From JBFGCT01 sp963825565 (GTDB lineage: Bacteria; Actinomycetota; Acidimicrobiia; Acidimicrobiales; Ilumatobacteraceae), in NCBI GenBank assembly GCA_963825565.1, contig CAWGTW010000013.1, forward strand, positions 192,021 through 256,020: a DNA stretch of 64,000 nucleotides, given 5' to 3'. The position numbers were made by a program, and so were the translations under genes. The notes below the pieces were generated by a model. That model saw only the letters and a list, made by a program, of their open reading frames with translations, was not told the DNA's origin and ran no database searches. Below are positions 23,181 to 32,187 of the stretch, one piece after another (the first letter of the stretch is position 1; each line of letters opens with the position of its first letter).

Positions 23181-24908
23181 ATGACCGAAGGCACGAAGCC
23201 CGCCACCGGGTTCCGGTCGGCGTGGCGGCACCGACGCTGGCGATGGCTGCTCGGCAGTGTGGGGATCTCGCTCGCCGGCGACCTCCTCTACTGGGTGGCC
23301 CTCGTCGTCTTCCTCGTGGGCGAGGGGGACGCGAGCGAGGGCGCCGGATGGGTGGCCGCCGTCCTGATCGTCCGGCTCGTCCCGTACGTCACGTTCGGGC
23401 CGATCGGCGGGGCGATCGCCGACCGCTTCGACCGACGGCGACTGCTGGTCACCATCGATCTCGTCCGGGCGGGCATCTTCACCGCGATGGCGATCCTCAT
23501 CGCCGTCGACGGACCGCGGCTCGCCGCCGTCGTGCTCGTCGGGATGTCGGCGGTGTGCGGCACGATGTACCGCCCGACGCTCGTCGCGGCGACCCCGTTC
23601 CTCGTCACCGAGGACGACCTCGCCGCCGCCAACGCGGCCGAGACGAGCCTCGCCCAGCTGTCGTTCTTCGTCGGCCCGGCGCTGGGCGCCGCACTGGTCG
23701 CCGTGATCGACCCGGCGATCGTCGTGGCGATCGACGCCGCGACGTTCCTCGCGTCCGCGGCGATGGTCGCCCGGATCGGTCAGGCCGGTGGCGGCCGACG
23801 CGCCGTCGCCGATGTCGTCGACGTCGACGACGGATCCGAGCCGACGGAGGAGTCGGGCATCGTGCGTGACGTGGTCGCCGGCTTCCGGGTGGTGGCGAAC
23901 GACCGAGGCGTGGCCGCACTCGTCGTCCTCGTCATGACCGTGCTGTTCATGTTCGGCGCCGAGCAGGTCCTGTTCGTGCTCGTCGCCGGTGACCGGCTCG
24001 GCCTCGGGCCCGAGGGCGTCGGCGTGCTGATGGGCGCCGCCGGCCTCGGCGGGCTCCTCATCGCTCCCTTCACCGGCAAGCTCGGATCGTCGGCCCGGAT
24101 CGGCTGGTTGGCCGGCCTGTCCGGCGTCGTCAGCGGATCCGCGCTCGCCGCACTGGCGCTGGTCGATTCGCGCCCGGCCGCCCTGCTGCTCGTGGCGATC
24201 GACGGCGCCGGCGCCATCGTCTTCGAGGTCACGATGATCACGCTGCTGCAACGAGCCGTCGCCGACGACGTCCTGGGTCGGGTCTACGCCGTGCAGGACG
24301 CGCTCAGCGCGCTGGGTGAGGTCGGTGGCTCGGTGGTGGCGTCGGTGCTCGCGGCGTCGATCGGGATCGGCGTCGCGCTGGGCACGGTCGGCCTCGTCGG
24401 CGTCAGCGTCAGCGCTACGGTCACGCCGATGCTCGTCGCCCTCGCCGCCCGGCTCGAGGTCCGTCGGCGCGAGCTGCGGTCGACGACCGAGTGGTTCGCG
24501 ACGATCGACGAGCTCGCCGCGTTCGAACCCGCGGCGCTCGAACGGCTCGCGCGTGCTTCGAGCGACGTCGAGGTCCCGGCCGGCACGGTCGTGCTCCGTG
24601 AGGGCGACCGCCCCGACGACCTCTACGTCGTCCGCAGCGGACGCCTGGCCGTGACCGTCTCGACCGCCGCGCAACCGATCCCCGAGCTCGTAGCCGACGA
24701 CCTGTTCGGCGAGATCGGGCTGCTACGCCGCATCCCGCGCACGGCAACGGTCACCGCACTCACCGACGCCGAGCTGGTCCGGATCGACGGATCGGTCTTC
24801 GTCGACGTCGCGCTCGGCGGCGCCACTCCGCCCGACCCGCTCGCCCGCGGTGTCGGCCGCCGCCTCGGCCGCACCCACCCACACCTCGTCGAGAGGAGCA
24901 CCGCATGA
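23181..24908 (+). CDS. MFS exporter fused to a cyclic-nucleotide-binding domain
   Basis: 575 residues. Residues about 15-425 hold 12 predicted helices of the major facilitator superfamily, with the loop motif G-G-A-I-A-D-R-F-D-R-R-R near residue 75 (variant of the MFS signature) and an inserted charged loop near 205. Residues about 440-555 form a cyclic-nucleotide-binding domain whose cassette reads D-L-F-G-E-I-G-L-L-R-R-I-P-R-T-A-T, keeping Glu and Arg-Thr-Ala for cAMP contact. A transporter gated by cAMP is implied. It is the first of three genes joined by 4-base overlaps (ATGA to the GAF gene at 24905, then ATGA to the protease at 25426). Confidence 0.85.
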   Translation: MTEGTKPATGFRSAWRHRRWRWLLGSVGISLAGDLLYWVALVVFLVGEGDASEGAGWVAAVLIVRLVPYVTFGPIGGAIADRFDRRRLLVTIDLVRAGIFTAMAILIAVDGPRLAAVVLVGMSAVCGTMYRPTLVAATPFLVTEDDLAAANAAETSLAQLSFFVGPALGAALVAVIDPAIVVAIDAATFLASAAMVARIGQAGGGRRAVADVVDVDDGSEPTEESGIVRDVVAGFRVVANDRGVAALVVLVMTVLFMFGAEQVLFVLVAGDRLGLGPEGVGVLMGAAGLGGLLIAPFTGKLGSSARIGWLAGLSGVVSGSALAALALVDSRPAALLLVAIDGAGAIVFEVTMITLLQRAVADDVLGRVYAVQDALSALGEVGGSVVASVLAASIGIGVALGTVGLVGVSVSATVTPMLVALAARLEVRRRELRSTTEWFATIDELAAFEPAALERLARASSDVEVPAGTVVLREGDRPDDLYVVRSGRLAVTVSTAAQPIPELVADDLFGEIGLLRRIPRTATVTALTDAELVRIDGSVFVDVALGGATPPDPLARGVGRRLGRTHPHLVERSTA

Positions 24909-25429
24909 ACACCTCCGGGTTGACCGCCGTCTGCGCCGCGGCGCGTGCCGTCACCGGCGCCGCCGCGGTGTCGATCTCGGTCGTCACCGACGAGGGGTTG
25001 CGGTACGTCGCGTCGGACGGCGCAGGTGCCGACGAGATCGTCGGCACGGTGCTCACGGGAGGACGGGGACTGGCGAGCTTCGTTGCCGCATCGGGGCAGT
25101 CGCTCGCGATCGGTCGGGTCGAGTCCGATCCGCGGTTCGCCCGCGACGTCGCCGAACGGACCGGCTACGTGCCTGCGGCGATGCTGCTGGTCCCGATCCT
25201 CGACACCAGCGGTGACGTGGCCGGCGTGCTGTCGGTGCTCGACCGCGCACCCGCCGCACTGGGCGACGTCGACGCCCTCGCCGTCGCCGGGAGGTTCGCG
25301 GACGTCGCCACCCACCTCGTCGGTGGCGACGCCGATGACGACGTCGACGCGCTGGCCACCCGCATCGCCGCGCTGGAAGGCCGCGCCCGCGCTGCGGTCC
25401 TCGCCGTGCTGGAGGCGCTCGCCCGATGA
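24905..25429 (+). CDS. Stand-alone GAF-domain protein
   Basis: 174 residues, essentially one GAF domain: A-A-A-V-S-I-S-V-V-T-D-E-G-L-R-Y-V-A-S-D near residues 18-38, G-R-G-L-A-S-F-V-A-A-S-G-Q-S-L-A-I near 55-72 and L-V-P-I-L-D-T-S-G-D-V-A-G-V-L-S-V near 96-112. A helical C-terminus (about 145-174) may mediate dimerisation or partner binding. No output domain is present, so it may sense a small molecule and act on the adjacent transporter or protease. It is translationally coupled to both neighbours by ATGA overlaps. Confidence 0.8.
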   Translation: MNTSGLTAVCAAARAVTGAAAVSISVVTDEGLRYVASDGAGADEIVGTVLTGGRGLASFVAASGQSLAIGRVESDPRFARDVAERTGYVPAAMLLVPILDTSGDVAGVLSVLDRAPAALGDVDALAVAGRFADVATHLVGGDADDDVDALATRIAALEGRARAAVLAVLEALAR

Positions 25430-26271
25430 GCGACGGCAATGACGGCGACCTGCTCCCCGCCTGGTCGGAGCCGTTCGCCGGCGACGGGCCACCACCGCCG
25501 CCGCCGCTACGACTCGAGGCGCCGATCACCCGCGAGTGGGCGTACGGTGACGGCTCCGGACGAGGCGTACGGGTCGCGATCGTCGACTCGGGTGTCGCCC
25601 CGGTACCTGCGGTCGGCGCGATCGAGCGCAGCGTGGTCGTCGAGCGCGACGCCGACGGCGAGGTCACCGTGACCGAGTGCGACCACGACGACCTCACGGG
25701 CCACGGCACCGCCTGCGCCGCCATCGTCCGGTCGCTCGCCCCCGAGGTCGAGATCGTGAGTGTCCGTGTGCTCAACGCCAGCCTGAAGGGTCAGGCGCTC
25801 ACGTTCGCCCACGGACTCGACTGGTGCATCGAACAGGGTTTCGACGTCGTCAACCTCAGCTTGTCGACCAGCAACGAGCGCTACTTCGAGACGTTCCACG
25901 ACCTCGTCGACCAGGCATCGTGGAAGCGGACGCTCCTGGTGTCGGCGATGAACAACGTCCGCAAGGTCACCATCCCGAGCGAGTTCGCCGGCGTGTTCTC
26001 CGTGGCCTGTGCGCCCGGCCGGGACCGCGAACGGATCCTCCACAACCCGGACGGGCCGTCGGAGTGGGCCGCATCGGGGATCGACGTCGAGATCGAGTGG
26101 GGAGCGACCGGCCGGGTCGTCGCCACCGGCAACAGCTTCGCCGCGCCGGTCGTGACCGGGCACCTCGCACGAATCCGAGGGGCCCATCCCCGCATCGCTC
26201 CGTGGCAGGCCCGCACCGTCCTGGCAGCGCTGTCGGCACGCTCGTCCGGCGGGCCGCCTCGCGGCGCGTGA
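25426..26271 (+). CDS. Small leaderless subtilisin-like serine protease
   Basis: 281 residues with an intact S8 triad: Asp54 in V-A-I-V-D-S-G-V, His93 in T-G-H-G-T-A-C-A and Ser237 in T-G-N-S-F-A-A-P; the oxyanion Asn is in S-A-M-N-N-V near 176. The N-terminus is Pro-rich (G-P-P-P-P-P-P-L) and has no signal peptide or pro-domain, so the enzyme should act in the cytoplasm. Most bacterial subtilases are secreted; cytoplasmic ones often process ribosomal peptides. Its coupling to the GAF and transporter genes downstream of the DTEGH gene makes that polypeptide the natural candidate substrate, by inference. Confidence 0.88.
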   Translation: MSDGNDGDLLPAWSEPFAGDGPPPPPPLRLEAPITREWAYGDGSGRGVRVAIVDSGVAPVPAVGAIERSVVVERDADGEVTVTECDHDDLTGHGTACAAIVRSLAPEVEIVSVRVLNASLKGQALTFAHGLDWCIEQGFDVVNLSLSTSNERYFETFHDLVDQASWKRTLLVSAMNNVRKVTIPSEFAGVFSVACAPGRDRERILHNPDGPSEWAASGIDVEIEWGATGRVVATGNSFAAPVVTGHLARIRGAHPRIAPWQARTVLAALSARSSGGPPRGA

Positions 26272-26525
26272 GATGCGATCGTCGCCGCGGCGGTCGGCTC
26301 GATGCGCCGAGTCGCCGATGCACTGCACGCGCATCGACGGACGTCGTGCGCAGCCGCGGCAGCGGTGCGGAGGTAGGCGGCTCGTCAGACATGGCGTCGT
26401 CGCATGCGATTGGCACGGATTGGGGAGGTGAGGGTCATGTCTCGTCGCCTACGATGCGCTCCGGCACACCCGAAGACAGGTGACGGGTTCGGAACGGTCG
26501 GATTCGGCCGACGGAAGGCGGACAG

Positions 26526-27827
26526 ATGCGTGGCATGGTGACGGTCGTGGTGGCGGGCATGTTGATGACCGCGTGCGGCGGAGGGTCCGACGACGGATCG
26601 TCGGCAGATTCGTCCGACAGGTCGTCGGCGGTGAGCACGGCGACGAGCGAGGCACCCGAGGAGTCCGTCGCGGAGACGACCACGACGAGCACGACGGTCC
26701 CGCCGGCGACGCCGGTCGCCGATGCCATCTCGATCGAGCCGGCAGTCGACGCCCAGCTCGGAGCGGCGACCGTGTTCTCGCCGGTCACGGATCCACAGCC
26801 GGTCGCAGTCGGCGACACGGTCCGCACCGATCGCACCGGATTCGCGGAGATCGCCTATTTCGACGGGTCGTTCACCCGACTCGACGTGGACACCCAGTTC
26901 GAGATCCTCGAACTCGCCGACGACGTCGCCGAGTCGACGGTCCGCACGCGGATGGGCGTCGGCCGCACCTGGCACCGCGTCGAGAGCCTCGGCGAGGGCG
27001 GCAGCTTCGCCGTGGAGACCTCGGTGGCGACGGCGGTCGTGCAGGGAACGGCATTCTCGGTCGCGTGCGCCACCGAGGCGTCGTGCACGTTCACGGTCGT
27101 CGAGGGACGCCTTCGGATCGAAGTCGCCGACGGCACGTCGGTGGAGCTGGTGGCGCCGGCGGCGCTGACCGTCGACGACGACGGCGCCGACGACCCGGTG
27201 CCCGTGCCGTGGGACGCCGCGTTCCCCGACGGCTGGCTGCTCGACAACGCCGAACGAGACGCGTCGAGCGGGTTCGCGTCCGCCGCCGAGGTGTACGAGG
27301 CGCACGGGCCCGCCTACGCCTCGATGGTCGGGAGCCTCACCGGGTCGCGCACGATCGTGTCGATCACGTGCACCAGCTACTGCGGTCCGGATGCGTCCGA
27401 GGCCGACATCGGCTTCGTCGACGACGAGCTGTCCATCGATCTCTCGTACGACTGCGATGCCGGACCATGCGCCCTCGTCAGCCAGTCGGGCGCCCGCTAC
27501 CTCTTCGACGGCTTGGTGTACCGAGCATCGATCCCCGTCGTCGAGGAACCGGGCGACGGCGACTGCTCGTACGTCCCCGACGACGGCAGTGCGCCCGAGG
27601 TCACCGGCAGAATTACCCAGACGTTCGAGGTCACCCTGACGCCGACGGCCGCCGAGATCCGTGACGGCGTCTACCTGGTCACGGAGTTGGCGTACCAGAA
27701 CGACGTGACTGCCGCCGCCGAAGGGTTCTGCTCCTACGGCACCGACCTCGCGGACTTCGACGAGTACATGGCGCTGCCGCCGTACCTCGGCTACACCGGC
27801 CAATGGCAGGGGACGCTCGAGCGCTGA
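26526..27827 (+). CDS. FecR-domain lipoprotein (second paralogue)
   Basis: 433 residues. The lipoprotein signal ends M-T-A-C at about residue 17, followed by a Ser/Thr/Asp-rich linker. The FecR domain (about 95-205) carries D-T-V-R-T-D-R-T-G-F-A-E-I-A-Y-F-D-G-S and V-A-T-A-V-V-Q-G-T-A-F-S-V, closely matching the protein at 20873-22179. The C-terminal ~220 residues contain paired cysteines, likely disulfide-bonded outside the membrane, and end in a closing segment T-P-T-A-A-E-I-R-D-G also found in the paralogue. The gene lies 254 bases after the protease and may have its own promoter. An envelope-sensing role in the cluster is inferred. Confidence 0.8.
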   Translation: MRGMVTVVVAGMLMTACGGGSDDGSSADSSDRSSAVSTATSEAPEESVAETTTTSTTVPPATPVADAISIEPAVDAQLGAATVFSPVTDPQPVAVGDTVRTDRTGFAEIAYFDGSFTRLDVDTQFEILELADDVAESTVRTRMGVGRTWHRVESLGEGGSFAVETSVATAVVQGTAFSVACATEASCTFTVVEGRLRIEVADGTSVELVAPAALTVDDDGADDPVPVPWDAAFPDGWLLDNAERDASSGFASAAEVYEAHGPAYASMVGSLTGSRTIVSITCTSYCGPDASEADIGFVDDELSIDLSYDCDAGPCALVSQSGARYLFDGLVYRASIPVVEEPGDGDCSYVPDDGSAPEVTGRITQTFEVTLTPTAAEIRDGVYLVTELAYQNDVTAAAEGFCSYGTDLADFDEYMALPPYLGYTGQWQGTLER

Positions 27828-28190
27828 CGAGCACTGACGCCAGGCCGGCCGACTCGTGCTGGACGTACGTGCCGCCCGGCCCCATCGGTTGATCCGCCGA
27901 CACCGAGCCCGGGGCGGCGAGTTCGATCGTCTGCCCCGGCTCGTTCGCCGCGAACCGCCCTGCTATGGTCCCCGCCGCCACATCCTCGAGCGCCACGCCG
28001 ATGCCAGCCCACAGTCGAGCACGACCGAACCGAGATCCGACCCCACCCGGACAGCGTCGCGGTCGCGCTCCGGTCCGATCCGCAGCTCGCGGAGTTCATC
28101 GCCGACCGCAGCGCGCTCCCGCTCCCCGTCCCCGAGACTCCGTGGTCGCTCGCCGGAGCCCTCTGCGTCGGCACACCCACCGACCCGGCG

Positions 28191-28520
28191 ATGCACGCCG
28201 CACTGCTCGATGCCGCACTTCGGGGTGCCGACGTGATCGTCGACGTCGACCCGAAGCGTGCCAACGCCTTCATCGACGATGTCCGCCGTCTCCGGATCCA
28301 CATGTGGCACCCGGCCGACTCGAGGGCCGAGCGCTCGGACTGGGGCCCGCTGCTGGACACGCTCGCGGCCGGAGCGACGACCGCTGAGGCGGCCCGGCGG
28401 TGTCATCTCTCCCTCCGGAGCGCACATCGTCGGCTGGCCGTCGCACGGCGAGCGCTCGGCGTGGAGACCACCGCAGCCGCCGTTGCGAGATGGTCGGGAT
28501 CCGGCTCCCGGACGGGCTGA
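28191..28520 (+). CDS. Small protein with C-terminal helix-turn-helix, start uncertain
   Basis: From the first ATG the frame gives 109 residues; the C-terminal part (T-L-A-A-G-A-T-T-A-E-A-A-R-R-C-H-L-S-L-R-S-A-H-R-R-L) is a LuxR/sigma-4-like helix-turn-helix, ending in A-R-R-A-L-G-V-E. The same frame is open and protein-like with high GC at third positions back to about 28000 (A-L-R-S-D-P-Q-L-A-E-F-I), but contains no ATG, GTG or TTG there. The true start may use another codon, or a small indel hides it. The gene ends in a region shared with a bidirectional terminator and may regulate the adjacent cluster. Confidence 0.55.
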   Translation: MHAALLDAALRGADVIVDVDPKRANAFIDDVRRLRIHMWHPADSRAERSDWGPLLDTLAAGATTAEAARRCHLSLRSAHRRLAVARRALGVETTAAAVARWSGSGSRTG

Positions 28521-28682
28521 TCGACGCCGGACGGTCCACCCGCGCGAGCGACATCGCAAGAACCAACCGGACGTACCGACGCCCGAGCTACCGACACACC
28601 GGCCGACAGCCCATGCCACGCGCGGTGCGTCGGCGAAGCGGTGGTGGTTGCCACGGTTCACGCTGGTCCGTGTCGAGACGCG

Positions 28683-28714
28683 CATCGACCCCGGGCTCGA
28701 GCCCGGGGTCGATG
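28683..28714. terminator. 32-base perfect palindrome, bidirectional terminator
   Basis: A perfect inverted repeat of two 16-base halves meeting at 28698/28699 (left half begins CATCGACC, right half ends GGTCGATG). It lies between the ends of two convergent genes (HTH gene ending at 28520 and secreted-protein gene ending at 28739), the position expected for a shared rho-independent-like terminator. Confidence 0.7.
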
Positions 28715-28738
28715 TCGGCCGAAGCCTGCGAGGCGCCC

Positions 28739-29182
28739 TCAGGGGGTGAACGCCCACACGTAGCTGCGTGCGCCCCCGTCGGCCCGAACGGTCCAGATCT
28801 CGATCTTGGTGAGCCGAGCGCCCGTGGCCGCCGTGATCGTGTCACGCCACGTCGCGGACCGGCCTCCGCAGACCGACACCATGTTGAAGAGCGTCACCGA
28901 GCCGTTCGAGGCGTAGGCCTTCACCCGCAGCTGCGTGCAGTAGGCGTCCCCGGCGACGTCGTTGAAGCTGATGGCCATGTCGAACTTCTGGTTCGTGTTG
29001 TAGAACTGGACGGTCCCGCGATGCCACATCTGGTTGTACGGCGTCGAGGCGTAGGTCGTGGCCGACCCGGCGCTGACCGGTGCGCCCAGTCCGGTGACGA
29101 GGATGATCGCGGCGAGCGTCGCAGCGATGAACATGGCGATGGTGCGGCCGGGGCGGGTGACGGTGCTCAGAATGCGGTTCAT
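28739..29182 (-). CDS. Secreted protein of unknown function
   Basis: 147 residues from the ATG at 29182, which has AGGAGG 7-12 bases upstream. A signal peptide (basic N-terminus, hydrophobic core I-A-M-F-I-A-A-T-L-A-A-I-I-L, cleavage near V-S-A-G) precedes a ~110-residue mature domain with two cysteines (A-Y-C-T-Q-L and S-V-C-G-G) and many beta-strand-like stretches (V-Q-F-Y-N-T-N-Q-K-F-D-M-A-I-S-F). No family is recognised. It is convergent with the HTH gene, from which it is separated by the palindromic terminator. Confidence 0.7.
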   Translation of the reverse strand: MNRILSTVTRPGRTIAMFIAATLAAIILVTGLGAPVSAGSATTYASTPYNQMWHRGTVQFYNTNQKFDMAISFNDVAGDAYCTQLRVKAYASNGSVTLFNMVSVCGGRSATWRDTITAATGARLTKIEIWTVRADGGARSYVWAFTP

Positions 29183-29593
29183 GTCAGGGTCCTCCTGTTG
29201 GCTCCGAGCGGATCTCGGTGGTGACCTCATCGTCCGACAGATCGACCGGCCCGTCGTTCCGCGCCGTGACAGTTCACGTGTGCGCGCGCCGACACAGAAC
29301 CGGTTCGGCGCTTCGCAACCGACCTCGTCGACGAGCTCGGGCGACTGCGGATCCCCGAACTGGCACCGAGACCGCCACGGATCGCGGACTGGATCCCGTC
29401 TCGGACGCGCACTTCCGGCGCCACTGCCGGCGTCGCACGCCGCCCGTCGGCGTCAGCTGTCCCCGCGGAGCGCGCCTCGCCGCTCGGTCGTCGCGCGGGG
29501 CGCACGCTCGGCGTAGCGCCCACGGCAGCGGCCGCGCAGTGGGCGAACGACGGGACTCGGTCGCCATGGTCGAAGCCGGTCCGAGCCGTGTCG
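29183..29593. other. Non-coding stretch with a GTGA-N4-TCAC dyad
   Basis: No gene is seen in these 411 bases. Upstream of the secreted-protein gene lies CGTGA-CAGT-TCACG at 29265-29278, a short dyad resembling a Crp-type core with a shortened spacer. It may be an operator, with low certainty. Confidence 0.35.
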
Positions 29594-32127
29594 TCAGCCC
29601 CGGATCATGGAAGCTGCATGGACCCGTGTGCGAGCCCCGAGCCGACGTCGCGCTGCATCGACGTGGCTGTCGACGGTCGATGCCCCGATGCCGAGGTCGG
29701 CGGCGATCTGGCGGCTCGTGAGTCCTTGGCCGACGAGCTCGAGCACCTGCAGCTCCCGCGGGGTGAGCAATGCACGGGCTCGCCGCCGCCCGATCTCGGC
29801 GACGAGGAACACCCGACGTCTGCTCGTCACGTCGGGCGGAGACCGATCGAGCGAGCCCAGCAGCCGCTCGGCGCGATCAAGGTCACCGGCGCCCAGCACG
29901 ATCTCGACCTCGGCGAGGCGGGCGCGACGACCGAACCGGTCCAGACCACGACCGAACCATTCCTCGGCGGCGTCGCGGCACGCGTCGAGCGCTCCTTCGA
30001 TGTCGCCGGCCAACTGCCGGTCGAGCGCCTCGCGTTCGATCCGGACCACGTCGAGGACCGGGGTCAGCGTCGTGACGGCGGTCGGCGGCTCGACCAGTCC
30101 GGGGCAGCCGAGCGCGAGATGTATCGCGGCGCTTTCCGCCACGGCGTTCAGACCGAAGAACGCGACGCCGGATTCCCGGATCGTCCCGAGCGCCGAGTTC
30201 ATGGCGACGACGTCCCGAGTGGCGAGCGCGATCTCGCAGCGAGCGCACGCGAGCAGCGCGAGGTCCTCGCCTCCACGGGCCATGGCGTCTCCGGCCGCGA
30301 CGAGCCGCAGGCACTCCTCGATCTCGCCGCTGTCGAGGTGGGCAGCGACGAGTGCGAGTTCGACCTGAGCGCGGTTGCGAAAGCGAGGTGCTTCGAGAAG
30401 CATCGCGTGCGCCTCGGCGACCCGGCGCCTGGGCACGTCACCACGGCTGCTGAGATGGACGAGATGCGCCCCGAGGAAATGGTGGTACCACCGGCGCGCC
30501 CCGATGCGCGAGGTGTCGTCGATCATCTCCGCACCGACAGCGATCGCGTCCGGCATCGGTCCGTAGAACCCGAGCGCGCTCAGCAGCCAGTACTTCGCGC
30601 CCATCAGCTCCTCGCCGTCGCCTTCCTCGGCGGCGGCTCGAGCTGCTTTCTCGAACAGCTCGCGCCAACCGGATCGACCGATGTGGGATCGGGCGAGGCC
30701 GGCGGTGTTCAAGGCCCTCGCCCGACCCGAACCCGATCGTGTCACCACCTCCACCGCGGCGTCTGCGAGCTCCACGATCTCGGGGTCCCCGACTCGGTGC
30801 CGCACAGCGATGAAGGCTTGCTCGACCAGGAGCTCGGACTCGATGCCGGTGTCCGTGCCGCGGACGCGGGTCAGGGCGTCCGCGACGTAGCCGGCCGCCC
30901 GGCGCGCGTCCCCGTCGAGCCACGCCGCGCGGGCGAGTCGGAGCCCGGCAGCCGCCATCGCTGCGTCGTCACCGCGGACGGCGGTCGCGAATCGCCGCGC
31001 ATCGTCGGATCGGTGCGCATCGATCGCCGCAGCAGCGGCGCCGAGCAGCAGCTGCGTGGACGCTTCGTCGCCGAGCGCATCCACGGCCAGCGCCAGCAGA
31101 TCGGCCCGCGTCGTCGGGTCGGACCCCGCCGCCGCCACGCAGGCCATGCGCGCTGCCTCGGTGCGCTCACCCAACTCGAGCAGGTGCCGACAGGCCTCGG
31201 CGGGCGGCAGCTGTGTCACGAGCTCGCGTCGGAGCCGATCGAGTCGATCTGCGCCGAGGGCACTCCGAACGGAACTCCCGAGCAGCTCGTGGGAGAACCA
31301 GATCCTGCCGTCGTCGGTCTCGAACGTCAGACCCCCACCGAGCGCGACGAGCGGCTGCATCAGATCCGTGGCAGCCGGCAGCCCTTCCAGGAGAGCGAGT
31401 CGACCCAGTTCGTCCACGACATCGTCGGGCAACGAGGCGATCCTGTCCATCACTGCGTCCCGGACGCTCGCCGACACGTCCCCGTCGAGCGCGAGGTACT
31501 CGATCAGGAGCGGGTTCCCCGCGGCGGCATCGATCAACGCCCCGTGCTGCGCCGCTGACAGGTCGGGGTGCAGCCGTCGTGCCAGTTCGGCACACTCGGT
31601 CGCTCCGAGCGGCGGGATCACGAGCTCGTCCACCATCGGCCGAGAACCGAACGGGGACGGGGACGCGTCGTGACGACCATCGGAATCCGACCGATGAGCT
31701 CTCCGAGGACGGCGAGGGTCGACGGGTCGGCCCAGTGGACGTCCTCGACGGCGAGCGCGCGATCGCCGATCACCGACATGACGTCGCTCGCGACGTCGTC
31801 GATCGTCCCACTCAGCGGATGGCCCAGCGCGTGCGACAGCGGCCGGTACGCCAACGAGGTGAAGGCCGGCAGACATCGGACCACCACGTGATCGACCCTG
31901 AGCGCCCAGCGTCCGAGCACCGTCGACTTACCGATGCCCGGCGGCCCGACGAGCACGGCCACCCGCCCGTCGCCGCGAACGATCGAACGGATCGTGGCGT
32001 TCAGCCAATCTCTGCGCAGTTGCTCACCTCCTCGCCACGAAAAGTGGCGAGAGACTATCCCAGCTCGACGCGGACGTGTGCAACTGAGCACCGTTGCGAC
32101 GCTAGGAAACGGCGGACGCCAGCGCAT
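29594..32127 (-). CDS. LAL-type LuxR-family ATP-binding regulator (frameshift near 31665)
   Basis: The N-terminal ATPase part lies in one frame (Walker A V-G-P-P-G-I-G-K-S-T; Walker B region A-V-E-D-V-H-W-A-D) and the remaining ~750 residues in another; the switch falls in a repeated C-C-C-C tract near 31665, where one extra C would join T-T-R-P-R-P to F-G-S-R-P-M. The middle is a long helical tetratricopeptide-like region, and the C-terminus is a LuxR helix-turn-helix (L-T-P-R-E-L-Q-V-L-E-L-V-G-Q-G-L-T-S-R-Q-I-A). Full length would be about 840 residues. The start is uncertain: GAGGAGG at about 32027-32033 precedes no ATG/GTG/TTG in frame, so an upstream start is used here. Such regulators need ATP and an inducer. 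Confidence 0.7.
32031..32051 (+). promoter_or_regulatory. Hairpin overlapping the leader of the LAL regulator gene
   Basis: CTCGCCAC and GTGGCGAG form a perfect eight-bp stem with a GAAAA loop. On the gene's strand it directly precedes or includes the GAGGAGG ribosome-binding site, so it could limit translation. Its position, rather than any homology, is the evidence. Confidence 0.45.
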
Positions 32128-32187
32128 CCCGATTGTGTGCCAACGCGCTGCCTCGACACGGGTGAGCCGGCCGCGCCAGCGACCGAC

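Noticed and set aside
24905..25429. GAF gene as a phytochrome or histidine kinase fragment
   Set aside because: The protein ends normally with overlapping starts on both sides; no kinase or chromophore-binding motif is missing from an obvious truncation.
22566..26271. Known lanthipeptide, lasso, cyanobactin or graspetide cluster
   Set aside because: No lanthionine synthetase, radical SAM, YcaO, ATP-grasp or B1/B2 leader-peptidase gene is present, and the repeat protein has no cysteine and no recognisable leader.
27856..28236. Alternative frame as the N-terminus of the HTH protein
   Set aside because: It is Arg/Ser-rich with poor third-position GC, whereas the frame continuous with the helix-turn-helix has normal codon bias.
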